This document shows, piece after piece, positions 1-7,073 of a stretch of 11,404 nt of DNA. The stretch comes from Stephanodiscus triporus (lineage: Eukaryota > Bacillariophyta > Thalassiosirophyceae > Thalassiosirales > Thalassiosiraceae). Made by a program: the position numbers and the translations under genes. The notes under the pieces are model-generated. The model did not search any database. It was not told the DNA's origin and saw only the letters and a program-made list of their open reading frames with translations. Within the stretch, counting starts at the first letter, position 1, and the number at the start of each line of letters is the position of its first letter. Where the stretch lies: NCBI GenBank assembly GCA_036939755.1, contig JALLAZ010000897.1:1-11404 (forward strand), read 5' to 3'.

Positions 1-1
1 A

Positions 2-781
2 AGGAAGGAGTCTTCCTCCTCAACTAGCCCCCCGGAGAAGAAGAAGGCCGTCGTCGCCAATAAGAAGACGAAGAAGAAGAAGGACCCCAACGCCCCTAAG
101 AGCGCCAAGTCGGCGTTCATGTTCTTCTCTGGAGCGAAGCGCTCCGAGATCAAGGAGGCGCATCCGGAGGCGTCGTTCGGGGAAATGGGGAAGCTCGTCG
201 GGGCGGCCTGGAAGGAGCTATCCGACGGCGATAAGGCCGAGTGGGAAGAGAAGGCGAAGCAAGACAAGGTCCGCTACAAGAAGGAGATGGAAAATTACTC
301 GGCGCCGTCGGACGACGACGACTCCGATGAGGATTCGGGCGACGACGACTCCGACAATGCTAAGGCGAAGAAGAAGAAGCCTAAGGCCAAACGGGCCAAG
401 AAGGACCCGAACGCACCCAAGCAGCCTATGAACGCGTACATGCTGTATTCCAATTCCGTCAGGGCGAAAATTCGGGAGGAGAATCCCGGCATCTCTGTGG
501 GCGACGTGGCGAAAGAGATCGGATCACGGTACAAAACCATAAGCGCCGAAGAGAAGGCCGGGTGGCAGTCTAAGGCGGACGCGGCAAAGGAAGTCTACAA
601 GAAGGAGATGGCCAGGTACAATTTGACGAAGCCCGTAGCCGTTGTCAAGAAGAAGCCGGACGCCAAGCTGGAAGGCAAGAAGAAGAAACCCGCGCCGACG
701 CCGGAATCATCTGAGGAGAGCGACGGGTCTGAAAGTGAATCCGATGACAGCGACGACTCTGACGACAGCGACTCCGAGTGA
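2..781 (+). CDS. HMGB-like protein with two HMG boxes and acidic tail (5' partial)
   Basis: Chromatin architectural protein that should bind and bend DNA in the minor groove in the nucleus. The reading frame is open to the left window edge, so the true start lies outside; 259 residues are visible. Box 1 covers about visible residues 29-99 and box 2 about 135-206. Each opens with the HMGB hallmark DPNAPK after a lysine run and ends in a KKEM.x.Y helix. Box 1 has the aromatic FMFF and box 2 has NAYMLY at the usual helix-1 position. An acidic Asp/Ser stretch (about 104-119) separates the boxes, a lysine-rich linker follows, and the protein ends in a Ser/Asp/Glu tail (about 235-259) before TGA at 779-781. 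Two boxes plus an acidic tail is the animal HMGB1 layout; the extra acidic patch between the boxes is less usual. An internal ATG at 119 would cut into box 1, so it is not the start. Regulation by phosphorylation of the SD/SE tracts is inference. Confidence 0.93.
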   Translation, partial: RKESSSSTSPPEKKKAVVANKKTKKKKDPNAPKSAKSAFMFFSGAKRSEIKEAHPEASFGEMGKLVGAAWKELSDGDKAEWEEKAKQDKVRYKKEMENYSAPSDDDDSDEDSGDDDSDNAKAKKKKPKAKRAKKDPNAPKQPMNAYMLYSNSVRAKIREENPGISVGDVAKEIGSRYKTISAEEKAGWQSKADAAKEVYKKEMARYNLTKPVAVVKKKPDAKLEGKKKKPAPTPESSEESDGSESESDDSDDSDDSDSE

Positions 782-1227
782 GTGTGGGACGGAGTGGCTT
801 CGGGAGGGAGGGGATAGGAGTCCTTCTTCGGGGGGAAGAAACATGTGACGAACGAAGGGAGTATCCAAGTTTCTAGACACGAGTTTCTGCACCGTACCAA
901 TAGCATCCGTTCCGTCACAAGTTCACTTACGTCTTAAAAGAAAAGGCGTCGTTTATCACAGCTGGGGTAATTTTGCCGAACGCGGTGATGGTTTTACCAT
1001 TAAACAACAAAGGTGGTTAGAACTCGTACCTGACAGACATTGGCACCATTCCTTTGTTCTCGATGGAAGAAATTTTATAGAACATACTAAGTAGATAAGA
1101 TCCAACAATACCAAATATTACTCTCTAATTCAGCTTAAAATGATGTTGAGAGTTATCAAGACATACATAAATAGATGCAAAAATGGATATGAAACAGAAG
1201 ACTTCGTTGGATCATCCGCCATTTACT
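782..1227. other. Convergent intergenic spacer, no gene seen
   Basis: This AT-rich spacer lies between the 3' ends of the HMG gene (+) and the 863-residue gene (-). I see no conserved coding stretch, tRNA or clear repeat. It should hold the 3' untranslated regions and polyadenylation signals of both genes, but no confident signal can be named. Confidence 0.6.
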
Positions 1228-3819
1228 TCAGCAGACAAACTTCCGTTCGTCACTCAACCTACTGGTGCCACTTTCACTCCTTCGATGGAGAGATCGTGGG
1301 TTTGTATCATACGACTTGGACCTCAAAATTGACTTCGTTGGATTACCAGACTTGGATGAGGTAGCCGTCGTGACGCTGGCTGTGGATGAAGTCGCGCTTG
1401 TACTATGACTAGGAGTTACCTTCTTGTTACCGGTGCTTCGTCGACGCGGCTTTTCCTGCTGCCGCGTAGACGCTTGTAGAACATTATTGGAAGGCGGCAG
1501 CTGTGAATGGTGATGGAATGATGACCCTGCTGCGAGACATGCACTTTCGGAATTTACAGACGATGCCGACTTTCCAAATGTTGCCATATCAGTTGATGGT
1601 TGACCTGTTCCCACAGGGAACGCATGGCGTACGGATTCTTCCCACGATGAACTTTTGGCGTGCGGATCGCTGGCAATGCCGGTACTGCGTGCACCAGCGC
1701 TCAGTAGCCCCGAGGAAACGCTATTAGGGGTGAGCAGAGCCCCACGAGGAGATAGATCCACGGAGAAGGTCATATTCGACTGGTTTGCCAGCGCCGCACC
1801 CCGTGCCGCACTGCAATTCATGATTTCTAAATCACTAATACGTTTTATAAGCTGGCCGATGATTGCATCCTTCTCTTCCAACTTCTGTGTCATTGAGCCA
1901 AGAATTTCCCTTAGACGTCGATTCTCAGCTTCCATCCCAGAGGAGAAGGCCGAAAGACCGGCACCAGGCCCTCCAATCATGCAATTTCCCACACTATTTA
2001 CTCCCTCCATGACGGAGCTGTTCGCACTGTAGGTCTCGGGAATCGGCCCACCAATGAGCAAAGGTTGTTGCAAAGCTAAAGACGACGGTGCGCTACTGGG
2101 AGCAATGGTATTGAATTCTTGCGGGAAGCAACTTGGCGTGGTTATACCTGACATCTGCGACAGTTGCGACGACGATTGACGGAATGGATAGGCCGGCGTG
2201 AGATGATAAGGCGTCGACGGTGGTTCGTCCGGTAGATAATCCTCCGTTTCTGTCAGCCGTTGTTCCTGATATGATGGCATGCTACTGTGATTCTGCTGGA
2301 AACTCCTCTTGGGGAAGCACGGCACTTTCTTCAAAGTGCTCTCACTAGCTGCCTCCTTATCATTGTAATTCTCCCTCCTATAATTCCCATTACCGCGAAT
2401 TTCAGGCGTACTCGCATTTTGAATTCTTGAGTTCTCTGCAGTGACATTAATCTCGTCATTCCCAGTTGCCGAGATTCTTGAGTTGCTCGTCGTGGATATC
2501 TTCGCGCGAAGTTGCGCATTATTTGTTGGCAGCGTCACAGCACTCCATCCTGCACTCAGAGCGTCATGCATTTCATTGGCAATGGAATCCTGGCTCTTGT
2601 TCGATGATGCCCCAACGAGGGTAGTTTCTCCAAAGTCATGGTCAGCGAAGAGAACCTCGAATTCGTCTCTCTTTGGTGAGACGACAAGCATGTCGACGGG
2701 CGAATCGTTAGCACCATCGATTTGCTGACGCTGCTTCGACGAATTCTTGTTATCATCCGCGGTAGATATCTGAGAGGCACGGACTTTCGCCAACAACCTT
2801 TCCCGTCTGAGTCTCGCAGACAATGCCTGCAGATTTCCCGCTGCGGTTTCATTGATGTTGTTGTTGTTTAGGTCGGAAGTACTAGACGTTACCGATACGG
2901 CAGATGAGCGCGAGGCAACCATGCGTCTGCGCCGAGCGTTAAATGCTTGTTGACTATCGCTATTGGCCCGATCTCGACTGATAATATTCTTCTCTGCATC
3001 ACCAGTAGCTTTAGATGCAGCCTTCTCTTCCACTGGCAGGTCAATATCGGACGATGAAAGATGATGTTTATGATGACTTTTCTGGTTACCTCCAACCTGA
3101 GCGGCGTCGATTACGTAAGATGAAGAATGTGTCGGGCGATGAATTTTTTGATGACTATTCTTGTCATCTCCACCCTGAGCAGCGGTGAAGGAATTGCGCG
3201 ATGGCGACTTTTCATCGTGTTTGGGAGATGCAGGCAATGAGTCCAAGGTATAGGGTTTGTCTGTGTTGTTGTTGGCATTATTGTCATCACCAACAGACAC
3301 AGACCCTTTTTTGAAGGAGTTACTCTTGGCCAAACCAGGGGAAGCCGTCGCCACCAACTCCGACCTGTCCCCAACATTTCTAGCAGTCATCTGCGCGGTC
3401 TTCTTCAAATTATTACGAACGCCGACCAAGAACCCCGGGGTGGGAATGCCCACTTCCAAATTTCGTTCTTCGAACTTTGCCTTGAGCTCCTCGTTCTCCG
3501 CCGTCGAGGCGACCCTGACCGGTTCTTCCACGGTCAGCGGTGCAGATTCCGGAGGCACCGATGCCACGGGTGTCCTCGGCGGAGTCGCCAGGGGCGGTCG
3601 AGCGGGGCTGGCGGGGGGGGTAGATTTGTGAAGCAACCGCCCAGGCGCTTGTGGAGGCGCCGCTGATATAGCCGTAATGCTTCCTCCCGCGGCCCTACGT
3701 TCGAGCATGGCTGCCAATTCGCTTTTTGGTGCTGGGGGAGGTGCTGCTGCTGGTGGCGAGAGCGAATCCCCTTCCATTCGACGAGCGAACAAAGCGGCCA
3801 ATTCTCCTCCGGCAGGCAT
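1228..3819 (-). CDS. Large disordered Ser/Asn-rich protein with WH2/GAB-like N-terminal repeats and coiled coil, function unknown
   Basis: A single uninterrupted frame of 863 residues, starting at ATG 3819-3817 in a good AAC-ATG context and ending at TGA (1230-1228). I do not recognise the family. The N-terminus has two matching 16-residue motifs at residues 6-21 and 34-49: ELAA, two hydrophobics, one variable residue, RR, two variable residues, G, one variable residue, S, L/I, S/T. Their spacing resembles WH2 or the Ena/VASP G-actin-binding helix, though the usual Ile position is Arg. A Pro/Ala-rich stretch follows (50-98), then a charged ordered-looking segment (108-148, ENEELKAKFEERN then IPTPGFLVG). 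The middle is disordered and rich in Ser, Asn and Asp. Residues about 628-667 form a heptad-like coiled coil (ENRRLREILG, then KLEEKD and LIKRISDLE). The last 90 residues are basic and Ser/Thr-rich with RRRS and HRRS sites of the kind used by basophilic kinases. A cytoskeletal or scaffold role is inference only. It shares a divergent upstream region with the MYND gene. Confidence 0.85.
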   Translation of the reverse strand: MPAGGELAALFARRMEGDSLSPPAAAPPPAPKSELAAMLERRAAGGSITAISAAPPQAPGRLLHKSTPPASPARPPLATPPRTPVASVPPESAPLTVEEPVRVASTAENEELKAKFEERNLEVGIPTPGFLVGVRNNLKKTAQMTARNVGDRSELVATASPGLAKSNSFKKGSVSVGDDNNANNNTDKPYTLDSLPASPKHDEKSPSRNSFTAAQGGDDKNSHQKIHRPTHSSSYVIDAAQVGGNQKSHHKHHLSSSDIDLPVEEKAASKATGDAEKNIISRDRANSDSQQAFNARRRRMVASRSSAVSVTSSTSDLNNNNINETAAGNLQALSARLRRERLLAKVRASQISTADDNKNSSKQRQQIDGANDSPVDMLVVSPKRDEFEVLFADHDFGETTLVGASSNKSQDSIANEMHDALSAGWSAVTLPTNNAQLRAKISTTSNSRISATGNDEINVTAENSRIQNASTPEIRGNGNYRRENYNDKEAASESTLKKVPCFPKRSFQQNHSSMPSYQEQRLTETEDYLPDEPPSTPYHLTPAYPFRQSSSQLSQMSGITTPSCFPQEFNTIAPSSAPSSLALQQPLLIGGPIPETYSANSSVMEGVNSVGNCMIGGPGAGLSAFSSGMEAENRRLREILGSMTQKLEEKDAIIGQLIKRISDLEIMNCSAARGAALANQSNMTFSVDLSPRGALLTPNSVSSGLLSAGARSTGIASDPHAKSSSWEESVRHAFPVGTGQPSTDMATFGKSASSVNSESACLAAGSSFHHHSQLPPSNNVLQASTRQQEKPRRRSTGNKKVTPSHSTSATSSTASVTTATSSKSGNPTKSILRSKSYDTNPRSLHRRSESGTSRLSDERKFVC
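3673..3720 (-). other. WH2/GAB-like motif, copy 2
   Basis: Codes residues 34-49 of the same protein. A-M-L-E-R-R-A-A-G-G-S-I lines up with copy 1 at most positions (ELAA, hydrophobic pair, RR, G, S, hydrophobic), 28 residues further on. The repetition is the main reason to think that the motif has a function. Confidence 0.35.
3757..3804 (-). other. WH2/GAB-like motif, copy 1
   Basis: Codes residues 6-21 of the 863-residue protein. The pattern A-L-F-A-R-R-M-E-G-D-S-L aligns without gaps to the WH2 consensus spacing (hydrophobic pair, then Gly, then Leu three residues later). It also resembles the short Ena/VASP G-actin-binding helix, which carries a LARRR core. The match is short and by eye. 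Confidence 0.35.
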
Positions 3820-4401
3820 GTTGTTTGATATCTATGCGTCAGCGCGATGCCTATCGTCTAAGAAATCCAACAATCCATTGTGTTTGAACTCCTCAAACCT
3901 AAAACCAACTGCACTTTATTACTCTCTACTCTACACTCTGTGCAGCGTTGAGAGAATGGAGTCGAGAGAGATGGCCACACTCCAGCTGTCTCCACTGTCC
4001 TATGTATTCTGAAGATACTCTCCGATTTCTCTCCGTCTCATTTTTAGGCCTTACTCTAGACAAAAAGACGTTTGGATTGCTGATTGCGCACGCTCACCTG
4101 GTGTTGGCTTTTACACATGTAAAATAGAGAGTACTGTACGATACGAGTACCGTTTATGCTTGCGGGGTCGCCGGGGCCATCATTTACAAGAAAAACATTG
4201 GCGACACTTTCGTGTCATTAGGCGAAATTGTTTGCTTTCTTGTTGATTAAAATTGAGCTTCCTGAGTTGAATTTTTAGAGAGTAAGAGCAAAGTAGGTAT
4301 TAGAGGTATTGTCGCAACAAGACCATGTCGAAACGGACTTCGCAGGGGCTGCGGGCGGCGGGCCGGCGCGGGCCATGGAAGAAGGGGGGTGTAGGTATTT
4401 T

Positions 4402-4476
4402 CTGGCGTACGCCAGCAGAATTTTGCTGGCGTAGGCATTTTGCTGGCGTATCTCAAAATTAAGATACGCCAGCAAA
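4402..4476. repeat. Cluster of five CTGGCGTA / TACGCCAG words
   Basis: Within 75 bases the word CTGGCGTA or its complement occurs five times. The first two overlap as a perfect 14-bp palindrome, CTGGCGT-ACGCCAG, at 4402-4415. Two direct copies of TGCTGGCGTA follow at 4424 and 4441, and a complementary copy closes the cluster at 4467-4474. It lies 80-155 bases before the start codon at 4557. It could be a transcription-factor site array or the remnant of a small foldback transposon; the sequence alone does not decide. Confidence 0.7.
4439..4476. repeat. Perfect 15-bp-arm inverted repeat (hairpin)
   Basis: Left arm TTTGCTGGCGTATCT (4439-4453) and its exact reverse complement (4462-4476) flank the 8-base loop CAAAATTA. 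It is part of the CTGGCGTA cluster. TTAACCCTA follows directly at 4479; I attach no transposon meaning to it. Confidence 0.85.
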
Positions 4477-4520
4477 CATTAACCCTAATGAAAAAGAATC
4501 TGCCACCCGCGCAAACAAAT

Positions 4521-4550
4521 ATGGTACGTACAATACACTTCTTTACCTAA
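4521..4550 (+). promoter_or_regulatory. Possible upstream ORF of 9 codons
   Basis: ATG at 4521 opens nine sense codons (M-V-R-T-I-H-F-F-T) and a TAA at 4548-4550, ending six bases before the main ATG at 4557. If the transcript starts upstream of 4521 this would lower initiation at the main start. The main start has the better context, ACCATGG. The transcription start is unknown. Confidence 0.3.
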
Positions 4551-4556
4551 AACACC

Positions 4557-7073
4557 ATGGCGGTCGTCCCCACGGTAGTAGCAGGCAGTCGTCGATGCGA
4601 TCGATGCGGCACGTCGTCGCCGTCCCTCCTACGGTGCTCTCGGTGCAAATCGGCATGGTACTGCGATCGCGCGTGCCAGTCATTGGCGTGGTGGCACTCT
4701 AACCCCCCACCGGGCGACGACGACGATGGAGGAAGAGGAGGAGGAGGAGGAGGAGGCCATCGCGAGGCATGTCGTCGATCGGGAAGAGGGGGGGGGAAGG
4801 GGGGTAAGACGAGTAGGAGGGGGGGGGAGGAGAAAGACGACGAGGATTATGACGACGACGTCCTCCCCGCCCCGACGATCGTCGTCGAGGCTTTTTCTGA
4901 GATGATGCGACACGCGCTGTCGATGGATCCCCACGAGGCGTACGCGCGCATGCGCCTCGCGGAGGACGAGGTGAGGAGGCTTCGGCTGCGAATGTCGGAA
5001 GGCGACTCGCCGCGAGGGACGAAGGCGATGTGTTCGTCGTCGTCGTCGTCGTCGTCGTCGTCGGATCGAGAAGACTCGATCGTCGTTCGACGCGAGGAGG
5101 GTGCGGATCATCGCGACGACGACGACGGGGGGAAAGTCGCCACGGGGAACGACGCGGGGGGGGAGGAGGGGAAGATGGCGGGGGCGGGGGCGGGGGGGGA
5201 TGACGAGGGCACGAGTCCGGACGACGATGGCGAAGAACGACGGGCGACGGGCGACGACGGGAAGGGTCCTCTTCCCTCCCGAAAAATGACCGGGGATCGT
5301 CATCGAGAGCGGACGATGGCGGTCGTTGGCGGATCGTGGCCGAATCGGGATGGTACGCTGTTGTCGGTCGAGTGCCTGCCCAACGTCGGGAGCTACCGCA
5401 TAACCCTGCTCCGGGATACGTCTTCTCCTCCTCCTCCTCCTCCTCCTCCTTCTTCTTCCTCCTCCTCGTCGTCATCCCCGTCGTCGTGCGTGGACGTGAA
5501 TGGCATACCGCACTCGAAAGATGAACTGCATCTAGTCGTATGTCCCGCCTCGTCGGACGGCGGGATGGTGGGCGGCGGGTCGTCGTCGTCGTCGTCGTTG
5601 TCGTCGTCTCGCGATATATTGCACCACGAGGTCAGGCTTTACCGATCGAGGAGCGTCGGGACGTCGTCGACGTCGTTGGCGTTGGCGTCTGCGTCGTCGG
5701 CCATCGATGATCGGTACCTGCTCCTATCGGCGATCCTGCCGACGCCGTCGTCTTCCTCCATCGAGGGGCCGAGCGCGACAGCGTCGATAGACGCGAACTC
5801 GATATCCATGCGGGTGCAATATCGCGCGGCGTTCGGCGAGGACTGGCCGGATCGCCTCCCGGGCGTCGTTTTCGCGGGGTCCTCCACGAGTCCCTCGGCG
5901 CTGAATCGGCTCCGATGTCGGTCGTGTCGGAATCGCATCGTCGGCCCTCGGCCCGACGACGACGAAGACGACGACGAGGGTCGTCCCTCCCCCCCCGCGA
6001 TCATTAGGTCCGTTCTGCCCCTGCCGTCGGGTTACTGGGATGACATATCCGATTACCTGATATGCTACGATGGTCAGGCCACCGTGGACTTCGCTTCCTC
6101 GGCCGCGTCCGCGTCGCCCGGGATCGCGTTCGAGGACGACGCCGTATTGGTGCTGCACGGCCGAGACCTGAAGGCGGGGGGGGCGTGCGTCATCGACCGC
6201 GTGGGGGGGTACGGAGAGCATGCCTCCGCAAGACGACGCGGAGGGGGTGACGCCGACGCCGACGGCGGCGGCGACGAATCTACCCGCGGGTGGAGGGACA
6301 AGGCCGTGATGAGGGGGGAGACGAACAGAACCGTGGCGTGCGCCAATTGCTGCTCGACGCTTGGATACGTGTCGGATCAGAGCACGTATCGATTGTACAA
6401 GCATCTGTTGGACTGCGGCGGGCCCGACGGCGACGTCGAACGTAGTCCGTTTTCCGATCACTCCTGCGGATCCTTCCTGGCGAGGGAGATGGTGAGGTAC
6501 GCCGAGAGCGAGGCCGTGTTCGCCTTCGTGGTTGGTATTTCGGACGAGAACGACTGGACGAGGACGAGCGCTCCCGACGAGCGCATCCTCCTTCGGATCC
6601 TGAGCTGGGATACCCCAATGTCGACCGTTGATGGGTCGGTCAATGATGATGCCGGCGGGGACGATGGGTTTCCACGCGCGCTTCGTTTTCGGAAGGTGGT
6701 CAAGGTCATATTCGAGATGGCCACCAACGAGCAAGACCCGCGAACTTCGGTGGCGAACGGCAACAATCAGATGGAATGGAGGTGGAGGGGCACCGACTTC
6801 TGCTGTCCCCCGCAAACCCAATTGTCCGAATCGTCAAATCTCAAGAGCGGCTCAAGCGCATTGGAAGGGGGTTCATCGCGACCCAAGGCTTCCGCGATCA
6901 GAATCTTCTTCTCGAAGCGAGAATGGTCCGAATTGAGGGAATCGCTGATTCGGGGGTCGCGTTATTTCTCGGAGGCGGTGAAGGATGCGTTCGTATTGAC
7001 GAAGCTGGGGTCGACGCCTGGCAATCGGGTGCGGCAGAATGCTTCATTGAGTTTTCTCCCGCTTGTCAACTAA
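4557..7073 (+). CDS. MYND zinc-finger protein with UBE3D-type (HECT_2, E2-binding) ubiquitin-ligase domain
   Basis: An 838-residue single-exon protein with ATG in the context ACACCATGG. An N-terminal MYND finger is visible: C14, C17, C27, C30, C36, C40, then CQ-SLAW, and H68-x3-C72. The last ligand pair is displaced by about 20 Pro/Asp/Gly residues (48-67). Residues 75-260 are a low-complexity Gly/Asp/Ser linker with one predicted helix (about 108-145, EAFSEMMRHA onward). From W261 to the end it resembles human UBE3D (HECT-like E2-binding, HECT_2): CRSC (454/457), VLPLPSGYW (486-494), CANC (595/598) followed by STLGY and a Lys/Leu-rich helix, an IRIFF strand, and the C-terminal ASLSFLPL. The same order of two CxxC pairs, LPLPS and a LG motif is found in UBE3D. 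That family is reported to bind E2 enzymes, and its yeast relative Ipa1 and UBE3D are linked to mRNA 3'-end processing. Low-complexity insertions make the domain much longer than the roughly 390-residue human protein. The MYND finger probably recruits partners. The fusion is seen; the partners are unknown. Confidence 0.85.
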   Translation: MAVVPTVVAGSRRCDRCGTSSPSLLRCSRCKSAWYCDRACQSLAWWHSNPPPGDDDDGGRGGGGGGGHREACRRSGRGGGKGGKTSRRGGEEKDDEDYDDDVLPAPTIVVEAFSEMMRHALSMDPHEAYARMRLAEDEVRRLRLRMSEGDSPRGTKAMCSSSSSSSSSSDREDSIVVRREEGADHRDDDDGGKVATGNDAGGEEGKMAGAGAGGDDEGTSPDDDGEERRATGDDGKGPLPSRKMTGDRHRERTMAVVGGSWPNRDGTLLSVECLPNVGSYRITLLRDTSSPPPPPPPPSSSSSSSSSPSSCVDVNGIPHSKDELHLVVCPASSDGGMVGGGSSSSSSLSSSRDILHHEVRLYRSRSVGTSSTSLALASASSAIDDRYLLLSAILPTPSSSSIEGPSATASIDANSISMRVQYRAAFGEDWPDRLPGVVFAGSSTSPSALNRLRCRSCRNRIVGPRPDDDEDDDEGRPSPPAIIRSVLPLPSGYWDDISDYLICYDGQATVDFASSAASASPGIAFEDDAVLVLHGRDLKAGGACVIDRVGGYGEHASARRRGGGDADADGGGDESTRGWRDKAVMRGETNRTVACANCCSTLGYVSDQSTYRLYKHLLDCGGPDGDVERSPFSDHSCGSFLAREMVRYAESEAVFAFVVGISDENDWTRTSAPDERILLRILSWDTPMSTVDGSVNDDAGGDDGFPRALRFRKVVKVIFEMATNEQDPRTSVANGNNQMEWRWRGTDFCCPPQTQLSESSNLKSGSSALEGGSSRPKASAIRIFFSKREWSELRESLIRGSRYFSEAVKDAFVLTKLGSTPGNRVRQNASLSFLPLVN
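4596..4772 (+). other. MYND zinc finger, split by a low-complexity insertion
   Basis: Codes residues 14-72. Six Cys ligands, the conserved YC and CQ, and a Trp are in normal spacing. The closing His-x3-Cys (HREAC) normally sits 2-3 residues after the Trp but is pushed about 20 residues downstream by coding repeats (GAC and GAG/GGA tracts at 4698-4757). A His directly after the Trp (H47) could act as a substitute ligand. No in-frame GT-AG intron longer than about 48 bases would remove the insertion, so it is probably translated. Confidence 0.8.
4788..4827 (+). repeat. G-run cluster in coding strand, G-quadruplex candidate 1
   Basis: Runs of nine (4788-4796), six (4799-4804) and nine (4819-4827) G on the coding strand encode Gly/Lys/Arg linker residues. 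The longer runs can each supply two tetrad columns. The frame stays open through these homopolymers. Confidence 0.5.
5034..5062 (+). repeat. (TCG)n coding microsatellite, poly-Ser
   Basis: About nine consecutive TCG codons give a poly-Ser tract at about residues 160-170 in the linker. It is a likely length-variable site between alleles. Confidence 0.85.
5156..5200 (+). repeat. G-run cluster in coding strand, G-quadruplex candidate 2
   Basis: A G8 run, then G4, then three closely spaced runs (G5-C-G5-C-G8) with one-base loops on the coding strand. This fits the canonical pattern of four G3+ runs with short loops, so both the mRNA and the non-template DNA could fold. It encodes Gly/Glu/Ala linker residues. 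Confidence 0.6.
5423..5472 (+). repeat. (TCC/CTC)n coding repeat, Pro8-Ser9 tract
   Basis: A pyrimidine-only run of CCT/TCT-type codons encodes about eight Pro and then about nine Ser. It interrupts the start of the UBE3D-like domain and explains part of its extra length. Confidence 0.8.
5578..5612 (+). repeat. (TCG)n coding microsatellite, second poly-Ser
   Basis: A second TCG run with one TTG interruption encodes six Ser, Leu and three Ser at about residues 342-351, between predicted strands of the UBE3D-like region. Confidence 0.8.

Larger units (their letters stand above)
3820..4556. promoter_or_regulatory. Divergent promoter region between the 863-residue gene and the MYND-UBE3D gene
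   Basis: These 737 bases must hold the 5' regions of two genes read outward. No clear TATA box is visible, which is common in diatoms. Visible structure: an imperfect inverted repeat with arms 3922-3931 and 3959-3968 (9 of 10 pairs); a GC-rich patch at about 4345-4377 in otherwise AT-rich DNA; a cluster of CTGGCGTA words at 4402-4476; and a short upstream ORF at 4521-4550. Whether the two genes are co-regulated cannot be told from sequence. Confidence 0.55.

Noticed and set aside
2441..4012. Plus-strand open frames over and beyond the 5' half of the 863-residue gene
   Set aside because: Short, low-complexity mirrors of the minus-strand gene with no motif of their own.
4479..4487. TTAACCCTA as a piggyBac end or telomere-like sequence
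   Set aside because: A single 9-base match with no partner repeat or target duplication nearby is expected by chance.
4691..4757. An intron removing the Asp/Gly insertion in the MYND finger
   Set aside because: Only AG at 4735 would keep the frame, giving an intron of 45-48 bases that leaves part of the insertion. Similar repeats occur all through the gene, so a coding expansion is simpler.
5724..6821. A 365-residue antisense open frame, with other antisense frames at 4680-5475, over the MYND-UBE3D gene
   Set aside because: GC-rich coding DNA leaves few stops on the opposite strand. The products are Arg/Pro-rich with no domain, while the sense frame has two recognisable domains.
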